Assembly (NCBI GenBank): GCA_947471745.1
Contig: CANJKZ010000774.1
Location: forward strand, 3,144,001-3,208,000
Source: Closterium sp. Naga37s-1
Lineage: Eukaryota > Streptophyta > Zygnematophyceae > Desmidiales > Closteriaceae
DNA: 64,000 nt
Direction: 5' to 3'
Shown piece after piece: positions 31,777 to 42,653 of the stretch. The translations under genes were made by a program, and so were the position numbers. How positions within the stretch are numbered: position 1 is the stretch's first letter; each line of letters opens with the position of its first letter. The notes beneath the pieces were generated by a model. That model saw only the letters and a list, made by a program, of their open reading frames with translations. It was not told where the DNA came from and made no database searches.

Positions 31777-32311
31777 ATGGCGCGTCTGCTTACAGCTCTC
31801 GTTCTCCTGCTTGCCGTCACCGTCACTCTCGCGTCACTCGCTTCCACGGCTGCTGCTCGGTCTATTCGGCTTCTTGGTAAGCAGGAATCCTCGATTATGA
31901 CTGCCGATGAATTCCCGTCCGATGTTTACTCACGTGCGATTGTACGCGCATCTCCGTGCGATGGTGAAGCCCATCTGGAAACCCTAAGTTCATGCGAGGT
32001 TGCTCCTGCGATAGATCCGCCTGTCACTCTATCCCGCCCATCACTCCCCTCTACCTTTCCCCCTGTCCCTTCGTCCCCTGCGCGAATCTACGTGTCGGCA
32101 TGGCGTGGCCGCAGGTGCCTCGGGAGCGGTAGACACCGCCGTCAACGTCATCACGGCGGAGAGTGCGCCGAGCGGTGCTCGGTCCAGGGATGACGAGCAG
32201 AGCCGCCGCAAACTCGGGTGGTTTGGAAATGCTGTGGAAAAATCTGTGTCTTGGGCCAATGACAAATTGTTCTCCAGTAATAAGAATGGTCAAGGCAAGC
32301 CCTCACAATAA
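31777..32311 (+). CDS. Small secreted protein, two exons, unknown function
   Basis: Exon 1 is 31777-31963 and exon 2 is 32115-32311. The donor g-gtgaag and acceptor gccgcag join in phase 1 across an intron with a long pyrimidine tract, giving 127 residues. The first 28 residues (MARLLTALVLLLAVTVTLAS ... AAA-R) are a clear signal peptide. The mature part has one Cys, an Ala-rich middle, a charged DDEQSRRK stretch and ends WFGNAVEKSVSWANDK then Ser/Asn/Lys-rich. Without splicing the first frame would stop at 32193 in a Cys/Arg-rich tail, which looks less natural. I do not recognise the family. Confidence 0.65.
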
Positions 32312-32744
32312 CCAGAGATTTTTTACTTCTTGCCGTTTCTGGTGATTCCGTGCTCGCTGTAAGGCTGTGTGCCCTTTCCCGAAACCTCAAACTCCTGCCT
32401 CCATTGATGTGCCGCTGTCCTTGCTAAACAGTCTCTCCCTGCTGTCGCCCTTTTGCAGGGCCTGCACCGGCGGTAGACTGCTCTACCAAATATGTTTGCC
32501 TTGGTGCGGACTCCAAATGTATCAATAATAAACTTGCGTGCGGGCAGTAAGCTGGTGAGTGGGCGATACTGCGGGGCGTGGTGCGGTATCATACCGTATG
32601 CTGCATACATGGCCCCATCATGAAACCATGTGCAAGGGAGTTGGGCCATGCTAGCTGTTCGTTTGGAGCAAGCAAGCTTCACACTGTGCCTTGATTTCCA
32701 CCCGGCCTACTCACCTCATCCCCGTGTGTGCAAGCGCTGTTGAG

Positions 32745-32985
32745 TCATCATGTCGGCACGTGCGCCGCATGGAAAGGCCATAGTTGTTCCTCTGCATCGC
32801 AACAGGGGCTATAGAGCCTATCAGCATGTGGGGCCCGCCACGCCCCTGTGTGCCTAGTAGGCTGTGGCGCTCAGCCTTGTCAGCATGTGCGCTGCATGAA
32901 AGGCCATAGCAGCTGCCCCTTTTGCAGCGCACCAGAGTCTATAGAGCCTATCATGTGGGGCTCACCACGCCCCTGAGTGCATGAG
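32745..32985. repeat. Two diverged direct repeats of about 110 bp
   Basis: 32751-32855 and 32878-32985 share catgaaaggccatag, ctatagagcctatca and tgtggggc-c-ccacgcccctg. No palindrome separates them. The interval 32312-33650 has no visible gene. Confidence 0.8.
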
Positions 32986-33650
32986 AAACTAATTGGTACC
33001 TCTTCCCTACCTTGTCCTTTTGTCTGCAGGTCTAGAAGCCGCTAAGTGAAAATCCAAGCGACACGGGGGGCATCGCAAAACAGGGGGGAGGGGATCGTGA
33101 GTTGCTCGCGTCTTGTTCGCATCTTCCTCGTCTTGCTGGGGTTGGGAATCATGCGAAATTGTTGCTCGCATGTATGTGGCTTCGGAGTGTTGTTAGGGTG
33201 TTGCGTGACTTGTGAAGAGGTGCGCGTGTTTCGGGAGGTTTGATGTCAACTACGCAGGCAGCAAACAGTAGATCGCGCTGTTACATGTATCAAATAGTTG
33301 TAACAAACAGTGATTTATTAGTAAAGCGTTGAAGTTAAATTTCCTTGTATACTTGCTAGGTCTTATAAATTGGAGGTTTTTGTGATTGGGAAATATGATT
33401 GCGTAAGCAATCGTAAATGTAAATCTAAATTATCTGTACAATATTTTGCGATGTGGTATAATGTTTAGTGAGTCTGATGTACGTGGTAAGATTGTTAACT
33501 AAAGCTATAATGTAATTCTATGTACCTAGACATTTATTTCTCGCAGGTGTACCAATGTTGAAGTCATAATTGAATCTATTCCTTAACAGATTCACTTTTA
33601 CATCATGGAGGCGAAACTGCTTATACAAATATCTAAATCTATCAAGGTTA

Positions 33651-33756
33651 CCATGACATGTGGCGATCCACATGTCATGGAAATTCTATAACCTGGGGTT
33701 GATTGGGTGGCGATCCACATGCCACGACATGACATGTGGCGATCCACATGCCACGT
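33651..33756. repeat. Cluster of gtggCGATccac hairpins
   Basis: 33651-33680 is a perfect inverted repeat with 13-bp arms (ccatgacatgtgg / ccacatgtcatgg) around CGAT. Two more gtggcgatccacatgccac units follow at about 33709-33730 and 33735-33755. They lie some 600-700 bp upstream of the start codon of the split host gene. Confidence 0.9.
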
Positions 33757-34181
33757 CCAGGGTTTGAACGGTGGGGAGGCAGATTCTCGCTTTTGGGGTT
33801 GGGAGCCGTTCAGGGCGTCTCCGAAAAAACCGGTTTGTTTCCGTCGACGAGAACGGAAAATCGTGACGGTAGAAATATTCGATCGTAAGGTTACGATCTC
33901 CCGACATGACGGAATCGGATGTCGAGGGCGTGTCAGAATCAGAATTCGGACACGCCCTAAAGCTTCGTTTCTCGACCCACTTCGATCCACTTCGGAGCAG
34001 GGTCACAGGGGTCGATGGAACCCCCATCACTTTGTTGTGTCTGTCTTTCGCGTCTTTCCTCCTTTCCTAGACTCTGGATGTTTTTTCCTTCGAAAGCTCC
34101 TTGTGCGTCCTCAGCACTTGGTGTGTTTTCGCCTCCGCAAACGCCTACCAGTCTCCGATGCGTGTAGGCGTAGTCGTTACG

Positions 34182-34351
34182 GTGAGTAATTGTCTTTTTG
34201 TGGTCGTTGTTCCTACTGCTGTTGTTTTGTCACCGTCATATTTGTTTCATTCCCATTGAAGGAGCTTCCCATCTGATTTTATAAACTCGTTACGATCGAT
34301 TTCTGTTCATCGTTAACCAGGATCACAACCGTCTTGTTTATTTCGTCGCAG
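34182..34351 (+). other. Probable 5' UTR intron of the split host gene
   Basis: The donor cg-gtgagt at 34181/34182 and acceptor tcgtcgcag at 34351/34352 bracket a T-rich 170-nt sequence just upstream of the ATG at 34366. The upstream exon start is not visible. Confidence 0.6.
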
Positions 34352-34397
34352 GATCTGCATTTAGTATGGCAACCAGAGTAACGACATCCATCCCGAC

Positions 34398-34402
34398 TCG
34401 TG
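34398..34402. other. Element B target-site duplication tcgtg (left)
   Basis: tcgtg here and at 41994-41998 flank the two B LTRs exactly, as expected for a 5-bp copia integration. Confidence 0.97.
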
Positions 34403-34533
34403 TGTTAGAATCTGGAACGAATCAGTGACTGAACTAGAAAGCAGGGGGGTACAAGTAGGAAACCTAAAAGTGTTGTACCCTATAAGAACTACCCCACTAC
34501 AGCCTAAACAGACTATAGCATATAAGTTTGACA
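34403..34533 (-). repeat. Element B 3' LTR (131 bp)
   Basis: It runs tgttagaatc to gtttgaca on the plus strand, with TG..CA ends. The polypurine tract is the complement of cacccccata at 34534-34543. Confidence 0.97.
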
Positions 34534-36011
34534 CACCCCCATAGGCAAAGTGGGGGAGAACAAGAGGTCACAAGACCAGTCAAGGAAGGCAAAGCAAGCT
34601 CAGGGTGGATCACAAAGTCACCACACAGTCTGAGCACAAGCAAATGGCCACAAGGCCAGTTCACATGCAGAGTTATATAAAGGAAAACAAACAATACAGT
34701 GAACACAACCTAGCAAGTGTAAGCATGCAGGTATATGTATATACAGTACAGGACAAGCAGAGTCAAGAAGTAAGCAAGTGAGGCACAGTAGGTACAAGGC
34801 CTAGAACAGTACAGAAACGCTGATGATCACAAGGCTGAAGTGCCTTGGTGAAAACATCAGCAGTGTTGGCCTGTGAGACCACGTAGGCGAGACGAAGCTG
34901 GCCACGCTGCTGCAACTCTCGAGCAAGGAAGTAGCGCAGAGCAATGTGCTTCGTTCTGTGCTCCAGTCTGTGCTCCTGACACAAGGCCAGCATGGCCTTG
35001 TTGTCGACGTACAGAACTGGAGGAGAACGAGGCGCCTCTCCCAAGTCGGTCAGCAGGTAGGTGAGCCAGCGTAACTCCTGTGCAGCCATGGCCCCAGCGT
35101 AGATCTCAGCCTCACAACTGGAGCTGAGATCAGAAGAAGAGCGGGTAGACCGCCAAGAGACAGAACCGGAGCCAAGGCTGAAGGTGTAACCCTGTGACGA
35201 CCGCTGGGTAGCCAAGTCGTCAACCCAGGAGGCGTCTGCATGACCAGTGAGGACAACTCGAGCCCGTCCTCCAAGCACGAGCCCCATGCCCGACGTACTG
35301 CACAAGTAGCGCAACACCCTCTTCGCAGCATCCCAGTGCACCTTTCGGTGCCTACCGGGAGCCACGTAGCGAGCTAGAAGGCTGAGAGGGTAGGCGAGGT
35401 CAGGTCGTGTGCAAGTCATCAGGTACATGAGGCAGCCCACAAGCTCTGGATACGGGCCACTCGGCTCTACGGACTCTTCCGAAGGCAGAGCTGAGAGCGA
35501 GTGACCGGTAGGCAGAGGAGTGGACTGTGGCAAGGAGTACGTGAAGCCGAAGCGCTGAAGGACCTGCTGCACCATGTGTGACTGAGTCAAGGTAATGGTG
35601 CGCTGTGCTCTGTCCCGGGTGATCCGCAAGCCAAGATAGCTCGTGAGCTCACCCAGGTCTGTGCACGTGTGTCTCTTCTGCAGCTCGGACTTCACGTGGG
35701 CGAGTGCCTCAGTGTCAGCAGTAGCAAAGACCAAGTCGTCTACGTACACGAGAACGTAGAACGGCGGCAGAGTGGTGTCAGTGCGTAAAAACAGCGAAGG
35801 GTCAGCAGTGGAAGGAGCAAAACCAAGAGCAGCAAGAGTCGTCCTCAGTGTGTCGTGCCACTCACGGGGTGCCTGGCGGAGACCGTAGACTGGCCGCCGG
35901 AGGCTCCACTGGGTACCAGCAGGAAACGACCTAGTGAAGCCAGGTGGGCGGCGCAGCCAGATCTCCTCGTGCAGGCTGCCCTGTAGGAAGGCTGTGCTGA
36001 AGTCAAGCGAG

Positions 36012-36204
36012 TGGAGTGTTACAATAGCAGGCAGAATGAGGAGCCATGGCTAGGGTTTAGCTAGCCAGGCAAGAGAGAATAAGCAAAAGAAGAGGGTTGG
36101 ACTAGCAAGCAGGTGGATACATATAGGAAACCCTAGATTGGGCTGTACTCACTATTGAGTACCCCACTGCAGGCTAGACGAATATAACATATTATGACAT
36201 GGAG
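36012..36204 (-). mobile_element. 183-bp solo LTR inside element B RT
   Basis: A 183-bp sequence at 36017-36199 starts tgttac and ends atgaca on the plus strand, is flanked by the perfect duplication tggag (36012-36016, 36200-36204) and has no coding content. On the minus strand it begins TGTCATAATATG and has gtggggta like the short-LTR family, so it is a related solo LTR. It shifts the polyprotein frame: removing 188 nt restores the phase exactly. Confidence 0.93.
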
Positions 36205-37239
36205 CTCGTAGTCACGGTGAGCGGCGACGTGAAGCAGTACCCGAAGAGTGGTCATCTTCGGGGTAGGGGAGAAGGTCTGGAAGAAGTCAACTCCCTGTCG
36301 CTGACTGAAGCCACGTGCAACGTAACGCGCCTTGAAGACAGGCGGAGAGCCCGGCGGCCGCTTCACCCTGAAGATCCACATGCCACTGACGATGTTCGCC
36401 CCAGGCGGGGGAACCTCGTCGATGTAGGTGCCTGTGGACTTCCAGGAAGCCATCTCTGCGTCCATGGCTGCCTGCCACTGAGAGGAGTAGGGACCCTCTA
36501 TCGCCTCAGCGTAAGAGCGCGGGGTCGGGATGTCTGGTGCATCCGGGTCTCCCTCAGGGGCAAGCAGCATGGACACGAGAGGAGGTACAGCAGTGGCAAA
36601 GCACTCAAACTCCTCCTGTCTGTCCTCAAGAACGTCCGTGCCAAGAGCACACTCACCCCCGACGGACGGAGGACAGACAGACGCAGACGCAGACTCAGCA
36701 ACAAGACTAGTGGCGTAGTCTAGGCGACAGGCTGCAGCAAAGTCAACAAGCTCAGCAACGAGAGCAGACGCAGCAATGGACTCAAACAAAGGGTTAGTGA
36801 CAGCAGTGGCCAGAAAACGCGTGACAATAGGACTAGCAGCACGAAGGGAGTCAGACTCCGGGTCCGGACCGTCAGGAAGAGAGGACGCAGGAGGAGACGG
36901 CAGAGGGACACGCTGTGGAGCAGTGGAAGGACGCAGAGTCATAGAGTGAGTGCCAGGGACAGGAGGAGGACGCGGACGCGAAACACGACGACCAGCGCGA
37001 ACAGTGCGGACAGGCGACTCAGAACGAGACTCAGGTGACGCTGAACGAGACTCAGGCGACACAGGACGCGACTCAGGCTCACGACGCTCCGTAAGACCTC
37101 TAGTCGGTCCAGAGTAAGGAGAAGGACCAGGCAGTGGAGAGGCCGGCTGTAACTGCGACTGGGACGGGACAGGCGGCGGACTCAGTAAGGGAGGAGTAGG
37201 ACCAAGAACCAACTGAAGGAGCGGAACGTAGTACGGCCG

Positions 37240-37660
37240 CGGCCGCGCAGCACCTCCAGAGACAGCAGAGACAGCACCAGTACCCTCAGCTCCAGGGTCT
37301 CGAGGAACAACTCCCGCAGCACCACCAGCTCCAGTACCTGCAGCGCCACCGCCTGCAACACCACCAGCTCCAGCTGCAGTAGCTCCAGCAGCAGTAGCAC
37401 CTCCAGGACCAGCGGCTCCAGCAGCTCCAGCACCAGCAGCACCTCCAGCAGCTCCAGCACCAGCAGCACCTCCAGCAGCTCCAGCACCAGCAGCACCTCC
37501 AGTAGCTCCAGCACCAGCAGCACCAGTACCTGCAGTGCCAACGCCTGCAGCACCACCAGCCCCAGCAGCTCCAGTACCTCCAGTACGAGCACCTCCAGGA
37601 CCAGCACCAGCAGCACCTCCAGCAGCTCCAGCACCAGCAGCACCAGTAGCACGGCGACAG
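37240..37660. repeat. Gly/Ala linker minisatellite in element B
   Basis: Units such as agcagctccagcaccagcag repeat at 24-33-bp spacing and code GAAGGAAGAGA on the minus strand. It corresponds to the larger tract of element A and to 46905-47290 in C. Confidence 0.85.
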
Positions 37661-40600
37661 CGCCGAGCGTACCACTCACGAAGCCGCTGCAGAGAGAGGG
37701 GCTCCCGCCGCAACGGGACACCCGGAGAACCTCCAGACTCAGCACACGCAGGCTCAGCACCCCAAGACGCAGTACCCCCAGGCTCAGCACCCCCAGGCTC
37801 CACACGCTCAGGCTCAGCACCCCCAGACTCCACACGCTCAGGCTCAGCACCCCCAGGCTCTGCACCCCCAGTCCCCGCACCCCCAGTCCCCGCAGCCGCA
37901 GGCTCAGCACCTCTAGCAGCACCTGAGTCGACAGCTACCTCGACCGGCTCGGTAGGGTCTACCTGAGACACACTTGAGGGGGCAGGACCCTGAGGGGGGA
38001 GGGGGTCTACTGGAGGAGTACCTGGTGCTAGGAAGAGTGGCGGGGGGGGGGGAGAGGCAGTGCGGTAGGGAAAGAGACGGTAGTAAGACACCGACTTGTC
38101 AAACGTGACGTCCTGAGAGGACAGAACACGACGCGAGGTGGGGTGGTAGAACTGCCACCCGGGTGCGTCAGGGGGGAAGCCAAGGAAGACGCAGGGAACG
38201 GCACGGGAGGACAGCTTGTCCGCTGAAGTATCGCGGACAAAAGCGCGAGATCCCCAGACACGGAACACAGACGCATCGCCAACCTTCCCCGTCCACCGCA
38301 GAGTAGGTGTGGTCTCCGGCAAGGAGACACGAGGCTGAAGGTTGATCTGATGCGCAGCGTACGGAAACGCGAACGGCCACAGAAAATGGGGAGCAGCCGC
38401 ATGGATCATGGACGTACGAGCGATGTCCATGACCATGCCAATGCGGCGCTCAGCAATCCCATTTTGCTGTGGGGAGGCCGGAAGCGTGAACGTCTGGCGG
38501 ATGCCCTCCGCACGACAGAAGGCCCTTAGGAGGTCGGAGGAAAACTCACCACCTCTGTCGGAGTGCAGACGCAGAACAGGAAGGTCCGAGCCGAAACGCT
38601 CGCTGAGCTGGCGACGAGCACCGCGGATCCAGTCGATCAACACCTCAGGGACCTCACCCTTGCTGCGCAAGGGGAAGACTGTGGTGTAACGCGAGTAGTC
38701 GTCAACGACCAGCAGGAAGTAACGCTCGTGACCCTGTCCACGGACGCAGGCTGGGCCCCACACGTCCATGTGAAGAGTCTGCAGAGGAGCCTCTGTCGGG
38801 GGGAACGTGGAGGAGTGAGGAGCAGCGCGCTGCCGGCCCTCGACAAAAGGAACACAGGTAGGGGCAGGCCCCAGAGGAAGGGGAGGGAGGGACCGGGGTA
38901 GACCCGAGACAAGGGTACGGGAGGCCATACCTCGAAGACGAGGCAAGGAGGGGTGACCAAGGCGGTGGTGCCAAAGGAGAGTCTCGTGCGACAGAGGACG
39001 ACACGAGCAAGGGGCAGACGCAGGACTAGACCTGGACGCGGCAGCAAACACCTGACTAGACGCGGCTACCTGACCAGACGCAGAGACCGGAGGAGGCGCA
39101 GTAGTCAGTGTGTAGAGACTCGACCCCGGCCGACACGTTAACGTGTTCAGGCAGCGGCTCGTCCGAGAGCAAGTGCAGTGGATCACACGCTGACCTCCAG
39201 GGGTGAACTGGTCAACCCACGCGTCATGGATGGCAGCTCCACTCACCAGGTTCGTAGAGAACGAGGGGAGGTGGAGTCCCGACAGCAAGCCCGACGGGGC
39301 CGCAGGACACGGTAGAACCGTGGAAGAGTGCGCAAGGACTGGGCCCCCAGAGGGGTCAGCCAGGGAGACTGCGACAGGCCGACTGAGTGGCGTGATTGTG
39401 GTGATGTCTCTAAAGAAAGAGCGCGAAGCACCAGAGTCAAGTGTGAAAGTGTGCAAGGCCTCAGTAGGTGCAGTACCAGAGAGAGCAAACTCACCAGCAC
39501 CTGGAGCAGCAGACGCACCAGTACCTGGAGCAGCAGACGCACTAGCACCTAGAGCAGCAGCCTCAATGCCCGGGTCGGGCGGGACACTCAGGTAACAGTC
39601 ACCCTCAGCACTATCAGTCAAAGCATACATGGCAGCAAGGATAGCATCGAAATCAAGATCAAAGATAGCCACATTCTGCCTAAGCAGATCACCCCAACGA
39701 GGGAGCTCAACAGCGTCAGGAAACTGGGCGCGCCAGGCGTCAGTCAGGCGACCGAAGCAGCGCTGCGCAGTGTGTGGCAGCCCACACGTCTCCCCACGAC
39801 GACTGCCGGTGCGAAGAACGTAAGTGCAGGGACCAGCACCCCCGGACTTCCCACGCCCAGCGTACCACTCACGAAGCTGCTGGGCCGACGGGGTCTCACG
39901 GGAACGCGGCTGCTGCTGGCGCTGGCTACCACCAAAGCCTCCACCCTGCGCGGCTGCACCTCGACCAGCACCACCGCCGCCGCCACCTCCACCACCGCTG
40001 CCGCTGCCTCCACCACCTCCGCCGCTGCCTCCACCACCTCCACCGCCGCCACTGAAGCCCCCACTCCCGGCACCACCCCCACCTCCACCGCCACCCCCTC
40101 CGCCTCCTCCATCGCCTCCGCCGCCGCCCCCGCCGTCCCCTCCACCACCCTTGCTCCCCTTGCCCTTGCTGTTGCGGCGCCTCCCACTAGGGGCAGACGC
40201 AACTCCGACCTCCTCAGTGCCAACGAGGTCGACAGCAGCAGCAGAAGCAACAGAGGGGAGAAGGGGGACAGGGGAACACCCATCAAAGAAAGGGGTGTGA
40301 CGGTCGCCGCGAGAAGCACCTACAGCTAAGATACTCTTCTCAGCTGCAGCGAGGCGCTCCTCTATCAGGTCGACAGTGAGCTCGGTGGGGCAAAGGGAGA
40401 GAAAGTGGTCCCTGACCGAAGAAAGGGAGTCAGGGAGGCGGGTGACTAGGTAGTAAAGGGTGATGTACATGGGGGGGGGGTTCTTGGCACAGAACTCAGT
40501 GGGAAGGGCAGCGCGGTAGCGGGCGTCACTAGTGCGGAGGTGAGCAATGAGGTCAGCGACTGTGGCAAAGGCGGCAAGGTCAGGGAAAAGGTACGGCAGC

Positions 40601-40941
40601 ATGAGGCGGCTGAGGGCAGCAGTGGCAGGGGAGGAGTAGCGCGCAACTACAGCGTCGTACAAAGACTTAGCAGTCTTGTACTGGCCAAAATGCGCGCGCT
40701 CAGCAGGCGGCAGGTGACTACGAACAGCAAGACGAGCAACAGCGTCACGAGTGGTCCACTGCGAGCGAACCGTACTGTCAGCAGTGGCAGCAGGAGCAGT
40801 AGAGACACCGGACGTGTGATCGAAAAGGGATACCCCATCCCTAGAGTCACACTGAAGAAAGAGCTGCAGGTCGTCAACCCACACGTCAAAGTCAACTGCA
40901 CGCCCCTCAGCATCAAATGTGAGAACAGTAGGGCTAGCTAT

Positions 40942-41847
40942 AGCAGCAGTAGCAGCAGTAGCAGCAGTAGCAGCAGTTGCAGTAGTGGCAGCAGAAGCAG
41001 TGCAAGCAGAAGGGCAGCGCGGCTTGGCAGAGCAGCGCGGCTAGGCTGGGCGGCGTGGCTCGGTGGGGCGGCGCGGCTCGGCTGGGTGGCGCGGCTCAGC
41101 AGGGCGGCGCGGCTCGGTTCCTGGCGGCGCGGCGCGGCAGCAGGCGGCGCGGCGCGGTAGGGCAGCGCGGGTGCTTACCAGGGGCGGGTGCAGGGCAGGG
41201 CCGCAGCTGGCTGTTTAGTTTAGGGCCGTAACCGGGGCGGCAGCAGGGCAGGGCCGCGACAAGGGCGGCAGTAGGGCAGAGGCCGCGACGGGCGGCGAAG
41301 ACAGGGCCGCGACAGTGGCGGCAGCAGGGCAGGGCCGCGACCGGGGCGGCAGTAAAGCAGGGCCGCGACAGGGCGGCTGCAGGGCAGAGGCCGCAACGGG
41401 CGGCGAAGGCAGGGAAGCGACTGGGGCGGCAGCTAGGCAGGGCCGCGACAGGGGGCGGCTGCAGGGCAGGGTGGCGACGGGCGGCGTATGGGCCGACGAC
41501 GGGCGGCTGCAGGGCAGAGTCTGCGACGGGCGACTGCAGCGCAGAGGCCGCGACTGGCGGCGAACGGGCCGCGACGGGCGACAAAGGGGCCGGGACGGGC
41601 CGGCGACGGGCCGGGACGGGCCGGGTCGGGCCGAGACGGGCCGGGACAGGCCGGGACGGGCCAGCGACGGGCGAGCGCGGGGCCGCAATGGTCGGCTAAG
41701 GCAGGGCCGCGACGCGTGGCGACGGGCCAGCAACGGGCAAGGGCGCGCGACGGCGCAGGTAAGGCAGGCGCGATGCGCGATTCGGGCAGGGCAGGAAAAA
41801 AAAGTTCTAGTGGTGGGCCCTAAAAAAAAACATTCCCACGAGGGAAC
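40942..41847. repeat. Element B long GC-rich leader
   Basis: About 0.9 kb between gag and primer site. Near gag it holds tagcag repeats and ggcgcggctcgg units. Farther out it holds imperfect gggccgcgac-gggcgg units of about 25-35 bp. No protein is credible despite open frames on both strands. Confidence 0.85.
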
Positions 41848-41862
41848 CTGCTCAGAATACCA
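41848..41862 (-). other. Element B primer-binding site
   Basis: Minus strand TGGTATTCTGAGCAGG directly follows the 5' LTR. It is identical in element C (42638-42653). It departs from TGGTATCAGAGC in the middle, so the exact primer tRNA is uncertain. Confidence 0.8.
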
Positions 41863-41993
41863 TGTTAGAATCTGGAACGAATCAGTGACTGAACTAGAAA
41901 GCAGGAGGGTACAAGTAGGAAACCTAAAAGTGTTGTACCCTATAAGAACTACCCCACTACAGCCTAAACAGACTATAGCATATAAGTTTGACA
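41863..41993 (-). repeat. Element B 5' LTR (131 bp)
   Basis: Identical to 34403-34533 except one a/g difference near 41905. Followed by TSD tcgtg at 41994-41998. Confidence 0.97.
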
Positions 41994-42507
41994 TCGTGTT
42001 CACGCAGCAGATTGCATTCCGCCACATGCTGGGGATCAGATCGTTCGCGCGACAGCTGCGACCCTAGCTCCAGACGCTAAGGTAAGCTCGTGTTCAATTG
42101 TGTGCTTTGTTTATGGTGCGGTATTTTTTTTTTTTGTGAATTTCTGATGTTTGGCTACCATTGTATATGTGTCACATGTTCTCTTTGTGGCGTTGATGTA
42201 AAGCCTAAATATGTACCCAAATGCACTCTATTGCGCTTGCAGATCAACTTTCCAACAGTTAAACGAGCTTACGCATCGACCACGAACAACCACCACGCAG
42301 CAGCTTCCGTACCGCCCTCATCTGCAAGCACGCTTGTCCGCCAGTGCCCGACTTTTGAGCAGTACTTTAGGTTGGAGGAGTGGTAGTGGTGGTCTCTGGC
42401 TCAGTGCACAAGTTTGTACACTGTAATTTTATAAGGATTACTTGATTCCACCACCTGTTTGTAATGGCTGACCAGGAAGGGCAGTACACCTGTGACCAGG
42501 ATGGTTG

Positions 42508-42637
42508 TGTCAAACTTATATGCTATAGTCTGTTTAGGCTGTAGTGGGGTAGTTCTTATAGGGTACAACACTTTTAGGTTTGCTACTTGTACCCAACTGC
42601 TCTCTAGTTCAATCATTAATTCGCTCACATTCTAACA
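42508..42637 (+). repeat. Element C 5' LTR (130 bp)
   Basis: It runs tgtcaaactt to attctaaca and matches the B LTR over the first half, with substitutions in the second. The primer site tggtattctgagcagg follows at 42638-42653. Confidence 0.93.
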
Positions 42638-42653
42638 TGGTATTCTGAGCAGG

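Larger units (their letters stand above)
34763..40941 (-). pseudogene. Element B gag-pol polyprotein, interrupted by a solo LTR
   Basis: One frame of about 1997 codons (solo LTR and its duplication excluded) runs from 40941 to 34763. Order: gag domain (about residues 15-210), a Gly-rich stretch (39960-40180), a Cys/His motif (ETCGLPHTAQRC), protease (DSGASRSFF near 39430), GAG-pre-integrase (LLWHHRLGHPS), integrase with DVWGP, DRGGEF and NGIAERRIG, the Gly/Ala-rich linker (37200-37700), RT (PVYGLRQAP, YVDDLVF near 35740), RNase H (DASW, SCEAEIYAG, DNKAMLALC). All catalytic motifs are canonical. The codon at the gag start (40939-40941) is ATA, whereas copy C has ATG in the same context. Confidence 0.93.
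34403..41993 (-). mobile_element. Young full-length short-LTR Ty1/copia element B
   Basis: The two 131-bp LTRs (34403-34533 and 41863-41993) differ at a single base by eye and are flanked by the perfect duplication tcgtg. The element has a primer site, a leader of about 0.9 kb, one polyprotein frame and a polypurine tract, all in order on the minus strand. It is the youngest insertion in the window. Two defects are seen: a 183-bp solo LTR inside RT and ATA in place of the gag ATG. Confidence 0.97.
34366..42386 (+). pseudogene. Small host gene split by retroelement B
   Basis: The coding parts are 34366-34402, 41999-42081 and 42243-42386. If element B and one copy of its target duplication are ignored, the first two form one exon that ends at a gtaagc donor, and the 161-nt intron 42082-42242 ends ttgcag. 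The combined frame is 87 residues, starting MATRVTTSIPTRVHAAD and ending CPTFEQYFRLEEW. B sits after codon 12. A 5' UTR intron precedes the start. The Ser/Thr/Arg-rich N-terminus could target an organelle. I do not recognise the protein. As it stands in this sequence the gene is disrupted, unless the copy on another allele is intact. Confidence 0.7.

Noticed and set aside
34403..41993. B as a retroviral-type element with an envelope gene
   Set aside because: No extra frame after RNase H. Domain order is plain Ty1/copia.
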